DNA from: Proteles cristata cristata
Lineage: Eukaryota; Chordata; Mammalia; Carnivora; Hyaenidae
NCBI GenBank assembly: GCA_017311185.1
Contig: JAESUZ010003506.1
Coordinates: forward strand, 62,001-126,000
Length of the DNA stretch: 64,000 bases
Reading direction: 5' to 3'
Part shown: in pieces, positions 1-11,141 of the stretch
Layout of the letters: every line of letters starts with the position of its first letter
How positions within the stretch are numbered: position 1 is the stretch's first letter
The notes under the pieces: generated by a model
Databases searched by the model: none
Told to the model about the DNA's origin: nothing
What the model saw: the letters and a program-made list of their open reading frames with translations, nothing else
Made by a program: the position numbers and the translations under genes

Positions 1-678
1 CAAATCAGAGAACTCTAGATGCTGGCGAGGATGTGGAGAAATGGTCACCCTCCTACACTGTTGGTGGGAATGTAAACTGGTACAGCCCCTCTGGAAAACA
101 GTGTGGAGGTTCCTCAGGAAATTAACACTAGAACTCCCCTATGACCCAGCAATAGCACTGCTAGGAATTTACCCAAGGGATACAGAAATGCTGATGCAGA
201 GGAGCCCATGGACCCCAATGTTCATAGCAGCACTCTCAACAATATCCAAAACATGGAAAGAGCCTAAGTGTCCATCAACTGACGAATGGATTAAGAAAAT
301 GTGGTTTATCTATACAATGGAATACTTCATGGCAATGAGAAAGAATGAAATCTGGCCATGTGTAGCAACATGGATGGGCCTTGAGGGTGTTATGCTGAGC
401 GAAATAAATCAGGCAGAGAAGGACAAGTATCATATGCTTGAACGTATAGGAGGATTGGGAGGAACTTAGCGGAGGACTATGGGGGAGAAGAAAGGGGGAA
501 ATGGTGGGGGAAAGGGAGAGAAGCAAACCATGAAAGACTCTTGAATGCTGAGAACAAACTGAGGACTGATGGGGGTGGGGGGAGGGGGGAGAATGGCATG
601 GAGGGGGGCACTTTTGGGGATGAGCACTGGGTGTTATGTGGATACCAACTTGACGATAAATTATTTGTAAAAAAAAAA
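1..678 (+). mobile_element. LINE-1 3' end (ORF2 C-terminus, 3' UTR, poly-A)
   Basis: The element enters from outside the window. Positions 41-469 encode the ORF2 C-terminal cysteine region (HCWWECK) through [16 protein letters not shown]-rich 3' UTR follows, ending in the carnivore L1 signature GAGCACTGGGTGTTAT and an A tail at 669-678. It abuts Tigger-like sequence, so it probably inserted into that older element. Confidence 0.9.
41..469 (+). pseudogene. L1 ORF2 C-terminal fragment
   Basis: An open 142-codon fragment of LINE-1 ORF2, the protein carrying endonuclease and reverse transcriptase for retrotransposition. Only the C-terminal cysteine-rich segment (CWWECK) and the tail region are present here. 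The methionine at 41 is internal and not a real start. Without the catalytic domains in the window, its activity cannot be judged. Confidence 0.85.
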
Positions 679-1205
679 TGTCATGAGGTTACAGCAATTC
701 AGTCACATCTTTAGCCTCCACTTCTAACTGTAGTTTACTTGACATTTCTGCCACATCTGCAATTACTGCCTCCACTGAAGTCTTGAATCTCTCAGTCATC
801 CATGAGGATTTGAGTCAACTTCTTCCAAATTCTTTTTTAATGTTGTTATTTTGACTTCTCGTGAATCACAAATGTTCTTAATGGCAAATAGAAGGGTGAA
901 TTCTTTCCAGAAGGTTTTCAATTTACTTTGCCCAGATCCATCAGGGGAATCACTATCCATGGTAGCAAAAGCTTTTAAAATGTATTTCTTACGTACAAAG
1001 ACTTAAAAGTCAAATTACTCCTTGATCTATGGGCTGCAGAATTGATATTGTATTACCAGGCATGAAAACAACGTTTATCTCATTGTACATCTCCATCAGA
1101 ACTCTTTGGTGACCAGGTGCAATACCGACGAGCAGTCATATTTTGAAAGAAATCTTTTTTTTTCTGAGCAGATCTCAACGGTGGGCTTAAAATATTCAGT
1201 AAGCC

Positions 1206-1417
1206 AGGGGCGCCTGGGTGGCTTAGTCGGTTGAGCATCCGACTTTCGCTTAGGTCATGATCTCGCGGTTTGTGGGTTCGAGCCCCGCGTCGGGCTCTGT
1301 GCCGACTGCCAGCTCAGAGCCTGGAGCCTGTTTCTGAGTCTGTGACTCCTTCTCTCTCTGACCCTCCCCTGCTCACACTGTCTCTCTCTCCTAGAAATAA
1401 AAAAAAAAAATTAAAAA
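1206..1417 (+). mobile_element. Felid tRNA-derived SINE (SINEC type)
   Basis: The tRNA-like head GGGGCGCCTGGGTGGCTTAG and B-box-like GTGGGTTCGAGCCCC are followed by a CT-rich body and A tail. A 17-bp target duplication (1189-1205 and 1418-1434) fixes the ends. Confidence 0.97.
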
Positions 1418-1616
1418 AAAATATTCAGTAAGCCGTATTGTAAATAGATGGGCTATCATCCAGGCTTTGTTGTTTCAATTTATAGAGCACAAGCATAGTA
1501 GATTTAGCATAACTCTTAAGGACTCTAGGATGTTTGGAATAATAAATGAACATCGGCTTCAACTTAAAGTCACCAACTGCGTTAGCCCCTAGCAAGAGAG
1601 TCACCTGTCCTTTGAA

Positions 1617-1706
1617 TTTTTTTTAAAAAATAGTTTATTGTCAAATTAGTTTCCACATAACACCCAGTGCTCATCCCCACGATGAGCCCTCCTCCATACC
1701 CATCCC
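1617..1706 (-). mobile_element. 90-bp L1 3'-end stub
   Basis: A poly-T start is followed by the complement of the L1 3' UTR (AACACCCAGTGCTCATCCCC). A 13-bp duplication CCTGTCCTTTGAA flanks it at 1604-1616 and 1707-1719. It is an extremely 5'-truncated retroinsertion inside the Tigger relic. Confidence 0.93.
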
Positions 1707-1860
1707 CCTGTCCTTTGAAATTTTTAAGCCAAACATTGGCTTCTCCCTTATTAGCATCCATAACTGTACCCCATAGCCCAATAGGCCCATATTTAATAAT
1801 ATGTCTGCTTGTGGCATGTTCATTTGGTGGGTTTCATATCTAAGCATCTTCCAAGTCACC

Positions 1861-2585
1861 CAGTCCTTTATTCTCTAGTCTGGGAAGACCTCATATAAAA
1901 TTGTGATCCCTGACCTTCCCCAAAATCTTTTTAACTCTACTATTCCTGGAGATTATGACTTTTATTTTACTGTATGTGAAAGGCATTTTCAATACCACTA
2001 TGATGTTTGGGTCTGGACAACTGCTAGGGGTAGGGGGTGGGGACAGGTAGGCCTCTGTGGGATGAGTCATTTGGGTTGGAGGTGTGATATCCCTTATTTA
2101 GCTAGGTAAAGAAGAAGTTCTGGCAAGGAATGAGGGCTCTCCAAGGCAAACTGTAAATTATATTTCTCATTACTTGTGGCCTTAATCTAGAACCAGAGCA
2201 GAGGTCCTGGAGACCAATTATCCAGGAGACTTCAGGGTCCCAGAAGCCACAGAACACAGTCTAGGAATTAGGGACTGGGAAATATGTTTATAACATTTAT
2301 CTGCTTTTTTATGTATTTAGGAGTTCAACACTGGATCCCACTCAGTCTAAAGTGTAAGTAGCTTAATCTATATTCAAGCCAAATTCAAAGTAGGTCTGGG
2401 TTTCCAAAGATAGAATGTTAAAGCTATGTAGAAAACATAGCAAAAGGTCATTGCTGAGATTGATATACATAACTTTAAATGTCCCCACTCTCATATATAC
2501 ACTCTTTCCCTTCATAGGAGTCTCCAAGGTGTGCCTTCAGAACTCTGGAACACACAAGAATCACTGGATAAATCTGTACATTCTC
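1861..2585. other. Unassigned sequence
   Basis: I recognise no repeat, exon or RNA gene here. Short open frames at 1903-2109 and 2415-2636 have no family resemblance. Confidence 0.4.
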
Positions 2586-2589
2586 TTTT

Positions 2590-3300
2590 TAAACATGTTT
2601 TTTTATTATGGGAACTTAGGAACATACACAAAGTAGAGAAAACAGTATCATGAACTCCCACATATCCATTACCCAGCTTCAAAAATTAGTAATTTATCTA
2701 TTCCTCTACCCACTACCTCACCATATTTCTCTAGATTATTTTGAAGCAAATACTTGACATCCTATCATTGTCTAAAAATAGTATGCATCTCTAAATAACA
2801 AGAATCTAAACATTATAACTACAATACCATTATCAAACTTAAAATGATTCCTTAATAACATCATATAATCAATATTCAGATTTCCTTGATTGTCTCACAA
2901 ATGTTACTTCCAAACAGTTATATTCCCTCAAGGAGCCTAATAAGGTTAGCCTATAAGGTTAAAATAACATTAAAATTGACTGACATGTCTCTTAAGTCTC
3001 TGCTAAGTTTAGTCTGGTACAATCTCTCTTCTCTGTCTCTGTCTCTGTCTCTCTCTGTCTCTGTCTCTGTCTCCCTCTCTCTCTCTCATCCTCTGTATTT
3101 ATTGAACTGGTGATTTGTCCTGTAATGTTTTCCACAGTTTGGTCTCCATTGTACACATTATATCTCTGTGATAGACTTTGATGTTCCCTTCTGTTCTATT
3201 TATTATAAATTAGAGCAATCTAGAGGCTTTATCAGATAGAGATTCAATTTTTTGGCAAGACTGCTTCATAAGCCATTCTGTGTCATTCTATCTACAGCTA
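2590..3300. mobile_element. Ancient LINE-1-like 3' region (uncertain)
   Basis: Phrases such as TGAACTCCCACATATCCATTACC, GAAGCAAATACTTGACATCC and GACATGTCTCTTAAGTCTCT resemble old mammalian L1 3' UTR sequence as I remember it. It is strongly diverged and split by a TCTGTC simple repeat. Family and orientation are uncertain. Confidence 0.45.
3022..3088. repeat. (TCTGTC)n/(TC)n simple repeat
   Basis: A low-complexity pyrimidine tract. It gives a spurious serine/leucine/valine-rich open frame. Confidence 0.95.
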
Positions 3301-3878
3301 TATAATGGTAGATGACTCTCTTTTTTGATGTTATAATATACTTTCTTTACAGATGAGGGAAACCAATTTATCTATCAAACGTCTTCTAATTTCCTATCCC
3401 ATCGTACTTGCCCTATATATATCATTCCACCAGACTGTTGAAGGAGGCTTTTAATGAACGGATCAGGAAGATCACTGGGAACAGATGCCTACTTCTTCTG
3501 TTTCAAGCAGGACTTTTTAGTTTCCTAGTGTTCTCTGGCTCTAGTTCCAGTCCAGTATTCCTACAACAGAATTTAGAAAGGTTCCATTTGGGGGAAAAAG
3601 GCAGGGGTTGTTTCTCACTGTTTTAGCAAATCCTAAACAAGATGGAGCAAGGTGGCATCTTCAAGAAAGGGAAGAGAAAGGATTATTTGGCTCAGAACAT
3701 AGGGTGGATTGTATGTACAAACTGGCAGGACTAGAAGGGCGCCTTCTGGGAGGTGCATTCTGGGCTTGCTGCAAATGAAGCTGAGAAGAAGGAGAAAGGA
3801 GGAGGATGAAGAAAGTATGGAGAAAAGAATTCTGGGAAATTACCTTAAAGGGAGAGGTAACCTCTGGCACTGCTGATC
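3301..3878. other. Unassigned sequence
   Basis: No confident repeat or gene is seen. It ends at the poly-T tail of the next L1; 3864-3880 is the left copy of that L1's target duplication. Confidence 0.4.
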
Positions 3879-5222
3879 TTTTTTTTTTCTTTTTTAAATA
3901 TAATTTATTGACAAATTGGTTTCCATACAACACGCAGTGCTCATCCCAACAAGTGCTCTCCTCAATGCCCATCACCCACTTTCCCCTTTCCCCCCCATCA
4001 ATCCTCAGTTTGTTCTCTGTCTTTGGGAGTCTCTAATGGTTTGACTCCCTCCCTCTCTGTAACTATTTTTCCCTTCTCCTCCCCCATGGTCTTCTGTTAA
4101 GTTTCTCAAGATCCATATATTAGTGAAAACATATGGTATCTCTCTTTCTCTAACTGACTTATTTCACTTAGCATAATACCCTTCAGCTCCATCCACACTG
4201 CTGCAACTGGCAGGATTTCATTCTTTCTCATTGCCAAGTAGTATTGCATTGTATATATAAGCCTATCTACCTTATCCATTCATCAGTTTATGGACATTTA
4301 GGCTCATTCCATAATTTGGCTATTGTAGAAGGTGGTGCTATAAACATTGGGGTATGTGTGCCACTATACATCAGCAGTCATGTATCCCCTCAGTAAATTC
4401 CTAGCAGTGCTATTGCTGGGTCATAGGGGAGTTCTACTGTTAATTTTTTGAGGAACCTCTACATTGTTTTCCAGAGGGGCTGCACCAGTTTGCATTCCCA
4501 CTAACAGTGCAAGAGGGTTCACTTTTCTCCACAACCTTGCCAGCATCTATAGTCTCCTGATTTGTTCATCTTAGCCACTCTGATGGGCATGAGGTTGTAT
4601 CTCAGTGTGGCTTTAATATGTATTTCCCTGATGATGAGTGACATTGAGCATCGTTTCATGTGTCTGTTGGCCTTCTGGATGTCTTTTTTGGAAAAGTGTC
4701 TATTAATCTCTTCTGCCCATTTCTTCACTGAATTTTTTTTCAGGTGTGGAGTTTGGTGAGTTCTTTATAGATTTTAAATATTAGCCCTTTATCTGATATC
4801 ATTTGCAACTATCTTTTCCCATTCCATTGGTTGCCTTTTAGTTTTGATGATTGTTTCCTTTGCATAAGTCTATTAAAGAGACTGTCTTTTTTCCATTGAA
4901 TACTCTTTCCTGCTTTCCTTTTTTGGCCATACATTTGTGGGTCCAAATTCTGAGTTCTCTATCTATTCCATTGGTCTTTGTGTCTGTTTTTGTGCCAATA
5001 CCATACTGTCTTGATGATTACAGCTTTATAGTAGGAGCTAAAGTCTGGGATTCTGATGTATCCAGCTTTGGTTTTCTTCTTCTATGTTACTTTGGCTATT
5101 CAGGGTCTTTTGTGGTTCCATACACATTTTTGGAGAGTTGTTCTAGCTTTGAGAACAATGCTGGTGCAATTTTAATTGGTATTGAATTGAATGTGTATAT
5201 TGATTTGGGTAGTATTGATATT

Positions 5223-5669
5223 TTAACAATAATTTATTCTTCGAATCTGTGAACATGGAATGTTTTTCCATTTCTTTGTGTCTTCTTCAATTTTCTTCGT
5301 AAGCTTTCTATGGTTTACAGCATACAGATCTTTTATAGCCTTGGTTAGGTTTATTCCTAGGTATTTTACAGGTTTTTTTTGTGCAATTGTGAATGAAATC
5401 AGTTTCTTGATTTCTCTATCTGTTTCTTCATTATTGGTGTATAAAAACGCAACTGATTTCTGTATGTTGATTTTATACCCTGCAACTTTGCTGAATTCAT
5501 GGATCAGTTCTAGTAGGTTTCTGGTGGAGTCTGTAGGGTGTTGCATGTAGAGTATCATATCTTCTGTAAAAAGTGAAAGCTTAACTACATCTTTGCCAAT
5601 CCTGATGCTTTTTATTTCCTTTTTTTGTCTGATTGCTGATGCTAAGGCTTCCAACACTATGTTAAACAA
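5223..5669 (-). pseudogene. L1 ORF2 reverse transcriptase fragment, catalytic motif altered
   Basis: This 148-codon open fragment carries the RT palm: [11 protein letters not shown], the catalytic region LFTEDMILY, and [10 protein letters not shown] and KYLGINLT downstream. Active L1 copies have FADD at the catalytic site. Here it reads FTED, so the first aspartate is replaced by glutamate. With frame breaks on both sides the copy is dead. Another RT piece, with LIPKPERDP and [10 protein letters not shown], lies at 5941-6186. Confidence 0.85.
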
Positions 5670-5940
5670 CAGTGGTGAGAGTGGACATACCGGTCATGTT
5701 CCTGATCTCAAGGGGAAAGCTCTCAGGTTTTGTTTTTGTTTTTCCATTGAGGATGATATTAGCTCTGGGCTTTTCATATATGGCTTATACATGGCTTTTA
5801 TGATGTTTAAGTATGTTCCTTCTATCCCGACTTTCTTGAGGGTTTTTATTATGAAAGGATGCTGTATTTTGTCAAATGCTTTTTCTGCATCTACTGACAG
5901 GATTCTATGGTTCTTATCTTTCTTTTATTAATGTGATGTA

Positions 5941-6186
5941 TCACACTATTGATTTGTGAATATTTAACCAGCTCTGTAGCCCAGGAATGAATCCCACTTG
6001 ATCATGGTGAATAATTCTTTTTACATGCTGTTGAATTCTATTTACTAGTATCTTGTTGAGAATTTTTACGTTCAATTCCTCAGTGATATTGGCCTGCAGT
6101 TCGCTTTTTTTTGCTGGATCTCTCTCTGGTTTGGGAATCAAAGTAATGCTGGCTTCATAGAATGAGTCCAGAAATTTTTCTTCCAT
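5941..6186 (-). pseudogene. L1 ORF2 RT fingers/palm fragment
   Basis: An 81-codon open fragment with [24 protein letters not shown] and [10 protein letters not shown], which lie upstream of the catalytic site in L1 RT. It belongs to the 3879-9123 element and is separated from 5223-5669 by frame breaks. Confidence 0.82.
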
Positions 6187-6819
6187 TTACATTTTTTGGA
6201 ATAGCTTGAGGATAGGTATTAATTCTGCTTTAAATGTCTGTTAGAATTCCCCAGGAAAGCTTTCTGGTCCAGGACTCTTATTTGTTGGGCAATTTTTGAT
6301 AACTGATTCAATTTCTTCACTAGTTATGAGTCTCCTCAAATTTTCTATTTCTTACCATTTGAGTTTTGGCAGTATGTATATTTAGGAATTTGCCCATTTC
6401 TTCCAGGTTGTCCAGACTTTTCGCATATAATTTTTCATATTATTCTCTGATAATTGCTTGTATTTCTGGGGATTGGTTGTAATAAGTCCATTTTCGTTCA
6501 TGATTTTAACTATTTGGTCCTCTCTCTTTTCTTTTTGAGAAGTCCAGCTAGGGAGTTATCAATTTTGTTTACTTTTTGACAAAATCAGCTCTCATTTTCA
6601 TTGATCTGTTGTACTGGGTGTTTTTTTTTTTTTTGGGGGGATCTATATTGTTTATTTCTGCTATTTTTTTTATTATTTCTTTTCTACTTTGGCCTTGGGG
6701 TTTCTTTGTTTTTCTACTTCTATTTCCAAATGTGTGCTGTTAGTTTTTGTAACTGGAATATTTCTTATTTTTAGAGATAGGCCTGGATTGCAATGTACTT
6801 TCCTCTTAGAACTGCCTTT

Positions 6820-7030
6820 TTTTTAATGTTTTATTTATTTCTAGAGAGAGAGAGAGAGACAGCATGAGCAGGGGAGGGTCAGAGAGAGAGGGAGTCACAG
6901 ACTGAAACAGGCTCCAGGCTCTGAGCTGGCAGTCACCACAGAGCCCGACGCGGGGTTCGAACCCACGAACCATGAGATCATGACCTAAGCGAAAGTCGGA
7001 CGTTTAACCGACTAAGCCACCCAGGCGCCC
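6820..7030 (-). mobile_element. Felid SINE in L1 ORF2
   Basis: Reverse-complement SINEC ending CCACCCAGGCGCCCC. The 17-bp duplication CTCTTAGAACTGCCTTT (6803-6819 and 7031-7047) marks insertion into the L1. Confidence 0.97.
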
Positions 7031-7768
7031 CTCTTAGAACTGCCTTTAATGCATCACAAAGGATTGGATTGTTGTGTTTCATTTTCATTTGTTTCATATA
7101 TTTTTAAATTTCTTCTCTAATTGCCTGGTAGACCCATTCATTCTTTAGTAAGATGTTTTTTTAACCTCCATGCATTTGGAGGTTTTCTAAACTTTTTCCA
7201 GTGGTCAATTTCAAGTTTCACAGCACTGTGATCTGAAAATGTGCATGGTATGATATCAATTCTTTAGTACTTATTGAGGGCTATTTGTGACCCAGTGTAT
7301 TGTCTATCTTGGAGAATGTTCCAACTGCACTTGAAAAGAATGTGTATTCTGCTGCATTAAGATGAAAAGTTCTGAATATATCTGTCAAGTCCATCTGGTT
7401 CAGTGTATAGTTCAGGGCTATTGTCTCTTTACTGATTGTCTTTCTAGATGATCTGGCCATTGCTGTAAGTCTAGCATTAAAGTCCCCTCAATTACCACAT
7501 TCTTACTTATAAGATTGCTTATGTTTGTGATTAATTTTTGAAATAAATTTGGAAGCTCCCGAATTCAGTGCATAGACATTTATAATTGTTAGCTCTTCCT
7601 GATGGATAGACCCCATAATTATTATATAATGCCTTCTTCATCTTTTGTTACAGCCTTTAATTTAAAGTCTAGTTTGTCTGATATAAGTATTGCTACTCCA
7701 GCTTTCTTTTTATTTCCAGTTGCATGATAGATAGTTCTCCATTTCCTCACTTTATTTTATTTTTTCTT

Positions 7769-8457
7769 CTTAAATAGTTTATTGTAGAGATGGTTTCCAT
7801 ACAACACCCAGTGCTCATCCCAACAAGTGCCCTCCTTCATGCCCATCACCACCTTTCTCCTCTCTTCCACCCCCATCAGCCCTCAGTTTGTTCTCAGCAT
7901 TCAAGGGTCTCTCGTGGTTTGCTTTCCCCCCTCTCCTCAACTATTTTCCCCCTTCTCTTCCCCCATGGTCCTCCGTTAAGTTTCTCTTAATCCACCTATA
8001 AGTGAAAGCATATGGTATCTGTCCTTCTCTGACTGACATATTTCACTCAGCATAATACCCTCAAGGTCCATCCATGTTGCTACACATGGCCAGATTTCAT
8101 TGTTTCTCATTGCCATGTAGTATTCCATGGTATAGATAAACCACATCTTCTTGATCCATTCGTCTTCTCGATCCATTGATGGACACTTAGGCTCTTTCCA
8201 TGTTTTGGCTATTGTTGAGAGTGCTGCTATGAACATTGGGGTACATGTGCTCCTATGTATCAGCACTCCTGTATCCCTTGGGTAAATTCCTAGCAGTGCT
8301 ATTGCTGGTCATCGGGGAGTTCTACAGTTAATTTTTTGAGGAACCTCCAAACTGTAGACTGCACCAGTTTACATTCCCACCAACAGTGTAGGAAGTTGCC
8401 CATTTTTCTTTCTTTTTTTTTTCTTTTTTTTAAAATGTTTTTTATTTTATTTATTTC

Positions 8458-8493
<36 letters not shown>

Positions 8494-8716
8494 CGTGAGC
8501 AGGGGAGGGTCAGAGAGAGAGGGAGTCACAGACTGAAACAGGCTCCAGGCTCTGAGCTGGCAGTCAGCACAGAGCCTACGGGCCCGAACCCACGAACCGC
8601 GAGATCATGACCTAAGTGAAAGTCGGACGCTTAACCGACTAAGCCACCCAGGCGCCCCATGGAAGTTGCCCATTTTTCCACATCCTTGCCAGCATCTAGA
8701 GTTTTCTTACTTGTTC
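7769..8716 (-). mobile_element. Nested L1 3' segment
   Basis: A fresh L1 3' end (TAGTTTATTGTAGAGATGG and AACACCCAGTGCTCATCCC) starts inside the endonuclease side of the host L1. It runs back through ORF2 C-terminal codons (7976-8266) to about 8716, interrupted by a SINE at 8408-8660. Its 5' boundary and duplication cannot be read, because the host sequence beyond is deleted. Confidence 0.82.
8408..8660 (-). mobile_element. Felid SINE with (AG)n tract
   Basis: Reverse-complement SINEC with a long poly-T and a (GA)n run at about 8460-8490. The 17-bp duplication GGAAGTTGCCCATTTTT (8391-8407 and 8661-8677) marks its insertion into the nested L1. Confidence 0.97.
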
Positions 8717-8931
8717 ATTTTTTAAAATGTTTTATTTATTTTTGGGAGAGAGAGAGACAGCGTGAGCAGGGGAGGGTCAGAGAGAGAGGGAGATACAGAA
8801 TCTGAAGGAGGCTCCAGGCTCTGAGCTAGCTGTCATCACAGAGCCCAATACAGGGCTTGAACCCATGAGCCATGAGATCATGACCTGAGCTGAAGGTGGA
8901 CGCTAAACCGACTGCGGCACCCAGGTGCCCC
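8717..8931 (-). mobile_element. Felid SINE without matching target duplication
   Basis: Reverse-complement SINEC ending CACCCAGGTGCCCC. Left flank (nested L1, ACTTGTTCATTTT) and right flank (putative L1 5' UTR) do not match, so the SINE lies on a deletion or rearrangement junction. Confidence 0.9.
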
Positions 8932-9139
8932 AACTGTGGCCTGTTTTATTCCCCAAGTTCACAATCCCTCACCTATGACCCATCAGGTTGTTCAGGTGTC
9001 TCCCTGGTAAACTCAGTCTCTTTTCCTCCCAGACTCTTGGGGTTCAAAGTCCTTTGGCTTCAGCTCTTCTTTGTTTGAGAGACACAGGAAGTACTGATCC
9101 CCCTACTTCTCTGCCATGTTGCCTGTCACTGCTGGTCTT

Positions 9140-9711
9140 TGTGGAAGGGAAAGAAGAGGCTTCCAGGTTTGTTCAAAAAGACCTTTCTGCCTAGAAATTA
9201 CCTGGTGACTTATTGGCAAGTTCAGACTCTTAGTGTAGACTGGTTCATTACTGATTTTTGTCCATTTTAGATTCCCATTTTGTTTCAAGCACCAAAGTGG
9301 GCAACAAATTGGGCATGAGCTATCTGGGAAGTCCTAAGTTTTGGAAAGACCATAAGAGGTCATCTTCATTCCCCAGACTTCCTAAAAAAGCCAAATTTCT
9401 TTTCCTTACAGTTTTGTTTCCTTCTTTAATAATCTTCACCACTGGGCAGACTTTTCTCAGTGTTAACACAAATCCTTCCTTGTAAAGTATAAACCCATTT
9501 TCTCTATTTCTTTCCTTTGTGGAGAGGAAGTAAAACTCTTAGCTGTAGCAAAGAACTCAAGGACGTAATACTTAGTTCAGACCTTTATTATTTACCTGGC
9601 TGATGATGACACCAACGTATCTTTCTGCCTCTTTTCTCACTACTCCCACCATCATCCAGTCTGTGGCCAGATTAATCTTCACAAGGCACAGCACTGTTCA
9701 TATTAGAAAAG
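9140..9711. other. Unassigned sequence right of the L1
   Basis: It resumes the pre-insertion sequence. No repeat or gene is recognised. Confidence 0.4.
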
Positions 9712-9908
9712 TTGTAGAATATTGTATTCAGAGTGTGGGCTCTGGAAGCCAGACTTCTTGCTTGACCAACTATCTTGGTTCACCTGCTTCTTAGCTGTGT
9801 GACCTTAATTTCTCTGGGCCTCAATTTCCTCATCTGTAAAATGATATATTGTGAAGATTAAATGAGTTGGTATGTTACATGCACTTAAAACAATGTCTGG
9901 CACATAGT
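9712..9908 (+). repeat. MIR
   Basis: MIR core order is clear: GTGGGCTCTGGAAGCCAGAC, AGCTGTGTGACCTTAATTTC, TCAATTTCCTCATCTGTAAA, and a tail with TGTCTGGCACATAG. Confidence 0.92.
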
Positions 9909-9929
9909 TTTGGCTTTGGTTTATGACAT

Positions 9930-10230
9930 TTCTTCTGCCAGTACTAATTATTGCCTCTTATCTCCCATTTATGCTTTTTGAAATCCTACCATGCTTCTAA
10001 GCCCAGCTTAAGTGCTGCTTCCATCCTAAAGTCTTTCCTGCGCCTTTCAGTTGGAACCAACCTCTTTCTCTGCTACATTACCAAAGGAATTGTGTTTGTA
10101 CAGTTGCTATGACATCTCTGCATATTGTCATATATCATCATTGCTTACACGTGATGCCTTAATGGTACTCCCTTAAGATAAATTGCCTGACACACACCTG
10201 CCACTTAGTCCAGTGCTCAGTCAGTGGGGA
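9930..10230 (+). repeat. L2-like 3' end
   Basis: Diverged L2-like phrases (AAGCCCAGCTTAAGTGCTGC and TTGTGTTTGTACAGTTGCTA). Assignment is tentative. Confidence 0.45.
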
Positions 10231-10263
10231 TAATATTATTCCTATATGTTTTGCTGTTTAAAC

Positions 10264-10448
10264 CAGTGGTTCAGTTTTGGATGCAAACTGGAATCACCCA
10301 AAGATCTTTTAAAACTTTGAGGCCTGGGTTCTACACCTAGAGATTGTGAATGATGTCTCTGTTCTGGGATGGGTCGCAGGGATTTGTATTTTTTTTTTTT
10401 ATATCTCCCCAGGGGATTTTGGTATATAGCCTGTGCTGAGAATCCCTG
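10264..10448 (+). mobile_element. MER5-type hAT-Charlie MITE
   Basis: Terminal CAGTGGTTC and GAGAATCCCTG lie at the two ends. The body (AACTGGAATCACCCAAAGATC) is MER5-like. An 8-bp duplication GTTTAAAC/GTTTAAAG (10256-10263, 10449-10456) fits hAT insertion. Confidence 0.82.
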
Positions 10449-10531
10449 GTTTAAAGATTTTAGTGACAATACTTTTCTTATATAAGCCTCACAACAACAT
10501 TGGTAGATTACACTGTAGACTAATGTTAGTA

Positions 10532-11141
10532 TGAAAGGCCTAGATAAACTAAACCAAAAACTTAACCAGCTTTTCCGCTTCTGGGCAAATGCCTGCGCTA
10601 CGAGAAGCCATTACCTAACCAGCTCTTTCTGCTTCTGTAACAATGCTTAAAGCTTGCTTTCCCGCCACCGGATTGCCCAAGGGACTAGCCTCCTGGCGGC
10701 AGCCAATCCGAAAAGGCCAGCGGCTACCCCCCACCTTGCTGGGGGAAGGGCCTGGAGAGAGAGATGTTAACCTGTTAGTCGCCAAACAAGACTTTAAACT
10801 CGCTCTATGATAGACTGAATTCAAAGGTATCCCAAATGTTGTAATTGGATCCCGCAAAAAACCTGATGGCGGGAACCAATCAGATACGGTATATGTTCAC
10901 ATTTGAATGTTAACCAATGGCAAACTTATAACCATGGAAATCTCCTGTCCCTCCCCATGACTTGTTTACTTTTGTCTATAAAAAGGCTGCAGAGGCTTTG
11001 TTCAGGGCCTCTTAGCGTCACCGGCAACGAGTGCGCGGAGGACCGGGTTCGAACCTGCGAATAAACAACCCTTGCCGCTTGGCTTTGACTCTGGTCTCTG
11101 GTGGTCTGATTTTGGGGTTCTCTCGAATTCTGGGCGTTTCA
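10532..11141 (+). mobile_element. Solo LTR, gammaretrovirus-like (ERV1)
   Basis: This 610-bp element begins TGAAAGG, ends TTTCA, and is flanked by the 4-bp duplication AGTA (10528-10531, 11142-11145). It has CCAAT boxes at 10703, 10876 and 10914, a TATA box TATAAAAA at 10977-10984, and AATAAA at 11060-11065. That is U3-R-U5 order on the + strand. No internal retroviral genes adjoin it, so it is a recombined solo LTR. Its higher GC content and little-decayed signals suggest it is fairly young. Confidence 0.92.
10876..10984 (+). promoter_or_regulatory. LTR promoter elements (CCAAT boxes and TATA box)
   Basis: CCAAT at 10876-10880 and 10914-10918 precede TATAAAAA at 10977-10984. Transcription would start near 11005-11015. 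Current activity is unknown. Confidence 0.75.

Larger units (their letters stand above)
679..1860 (-). mobile_element. Tigger1-like DNA transposon relic, interrupted twice
   Basis: Segments 679-1205, 1435-1616 and 1720-1860 are collinear with what I recall of Tigger1 (Tc1/mariner, pogo group), transposase on the minus strand. Landmarks are CTTTGCCCAGATCCATCAG near 929 and ATCCAGGCTTTGTTGTT near 1458. A SINE (1206-1417) and a 90-bp L1 stub (1617-1706) interrupt it. No intact transposase frame survives. Confidence 0.8.
3879..9123 (-). mobile_element. Long LINE-1 insertion, minus strand, internally deleted
   Basis: The 3' tail is poly-T from 3879, followed by 3' UTR and reverse-complemented ORF2 (C-terminus near 4500, RT near 5200-6190, endonuclease side near 7500-7745). 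The far end (about 8932-9123) complements an L1 5' end ('aacatggcagagaagtaggg'). Direct repeats 3864-3880 and 9123-9139 match at 15 of 17 positions, so both edges belong to one insertion. ORF1 and most of the 5' UTR are missing between 7768 and 8932. A second L1 and SINEs at 6820-7030, 8408-8660 and 8717-8931 lie inside. Confidence 0.8.

Noticed and set aside
3022..3088. CRISPR-like or structured repeat array
   Set aside because: A simple hexanucleotide slippage repeat without spacers, in a mammalian genome.
2886..3113. Serine/leucine-rich 75-codon ORF
   Set aside because: Its C-terminal half is the translated TCTGTC repeat.
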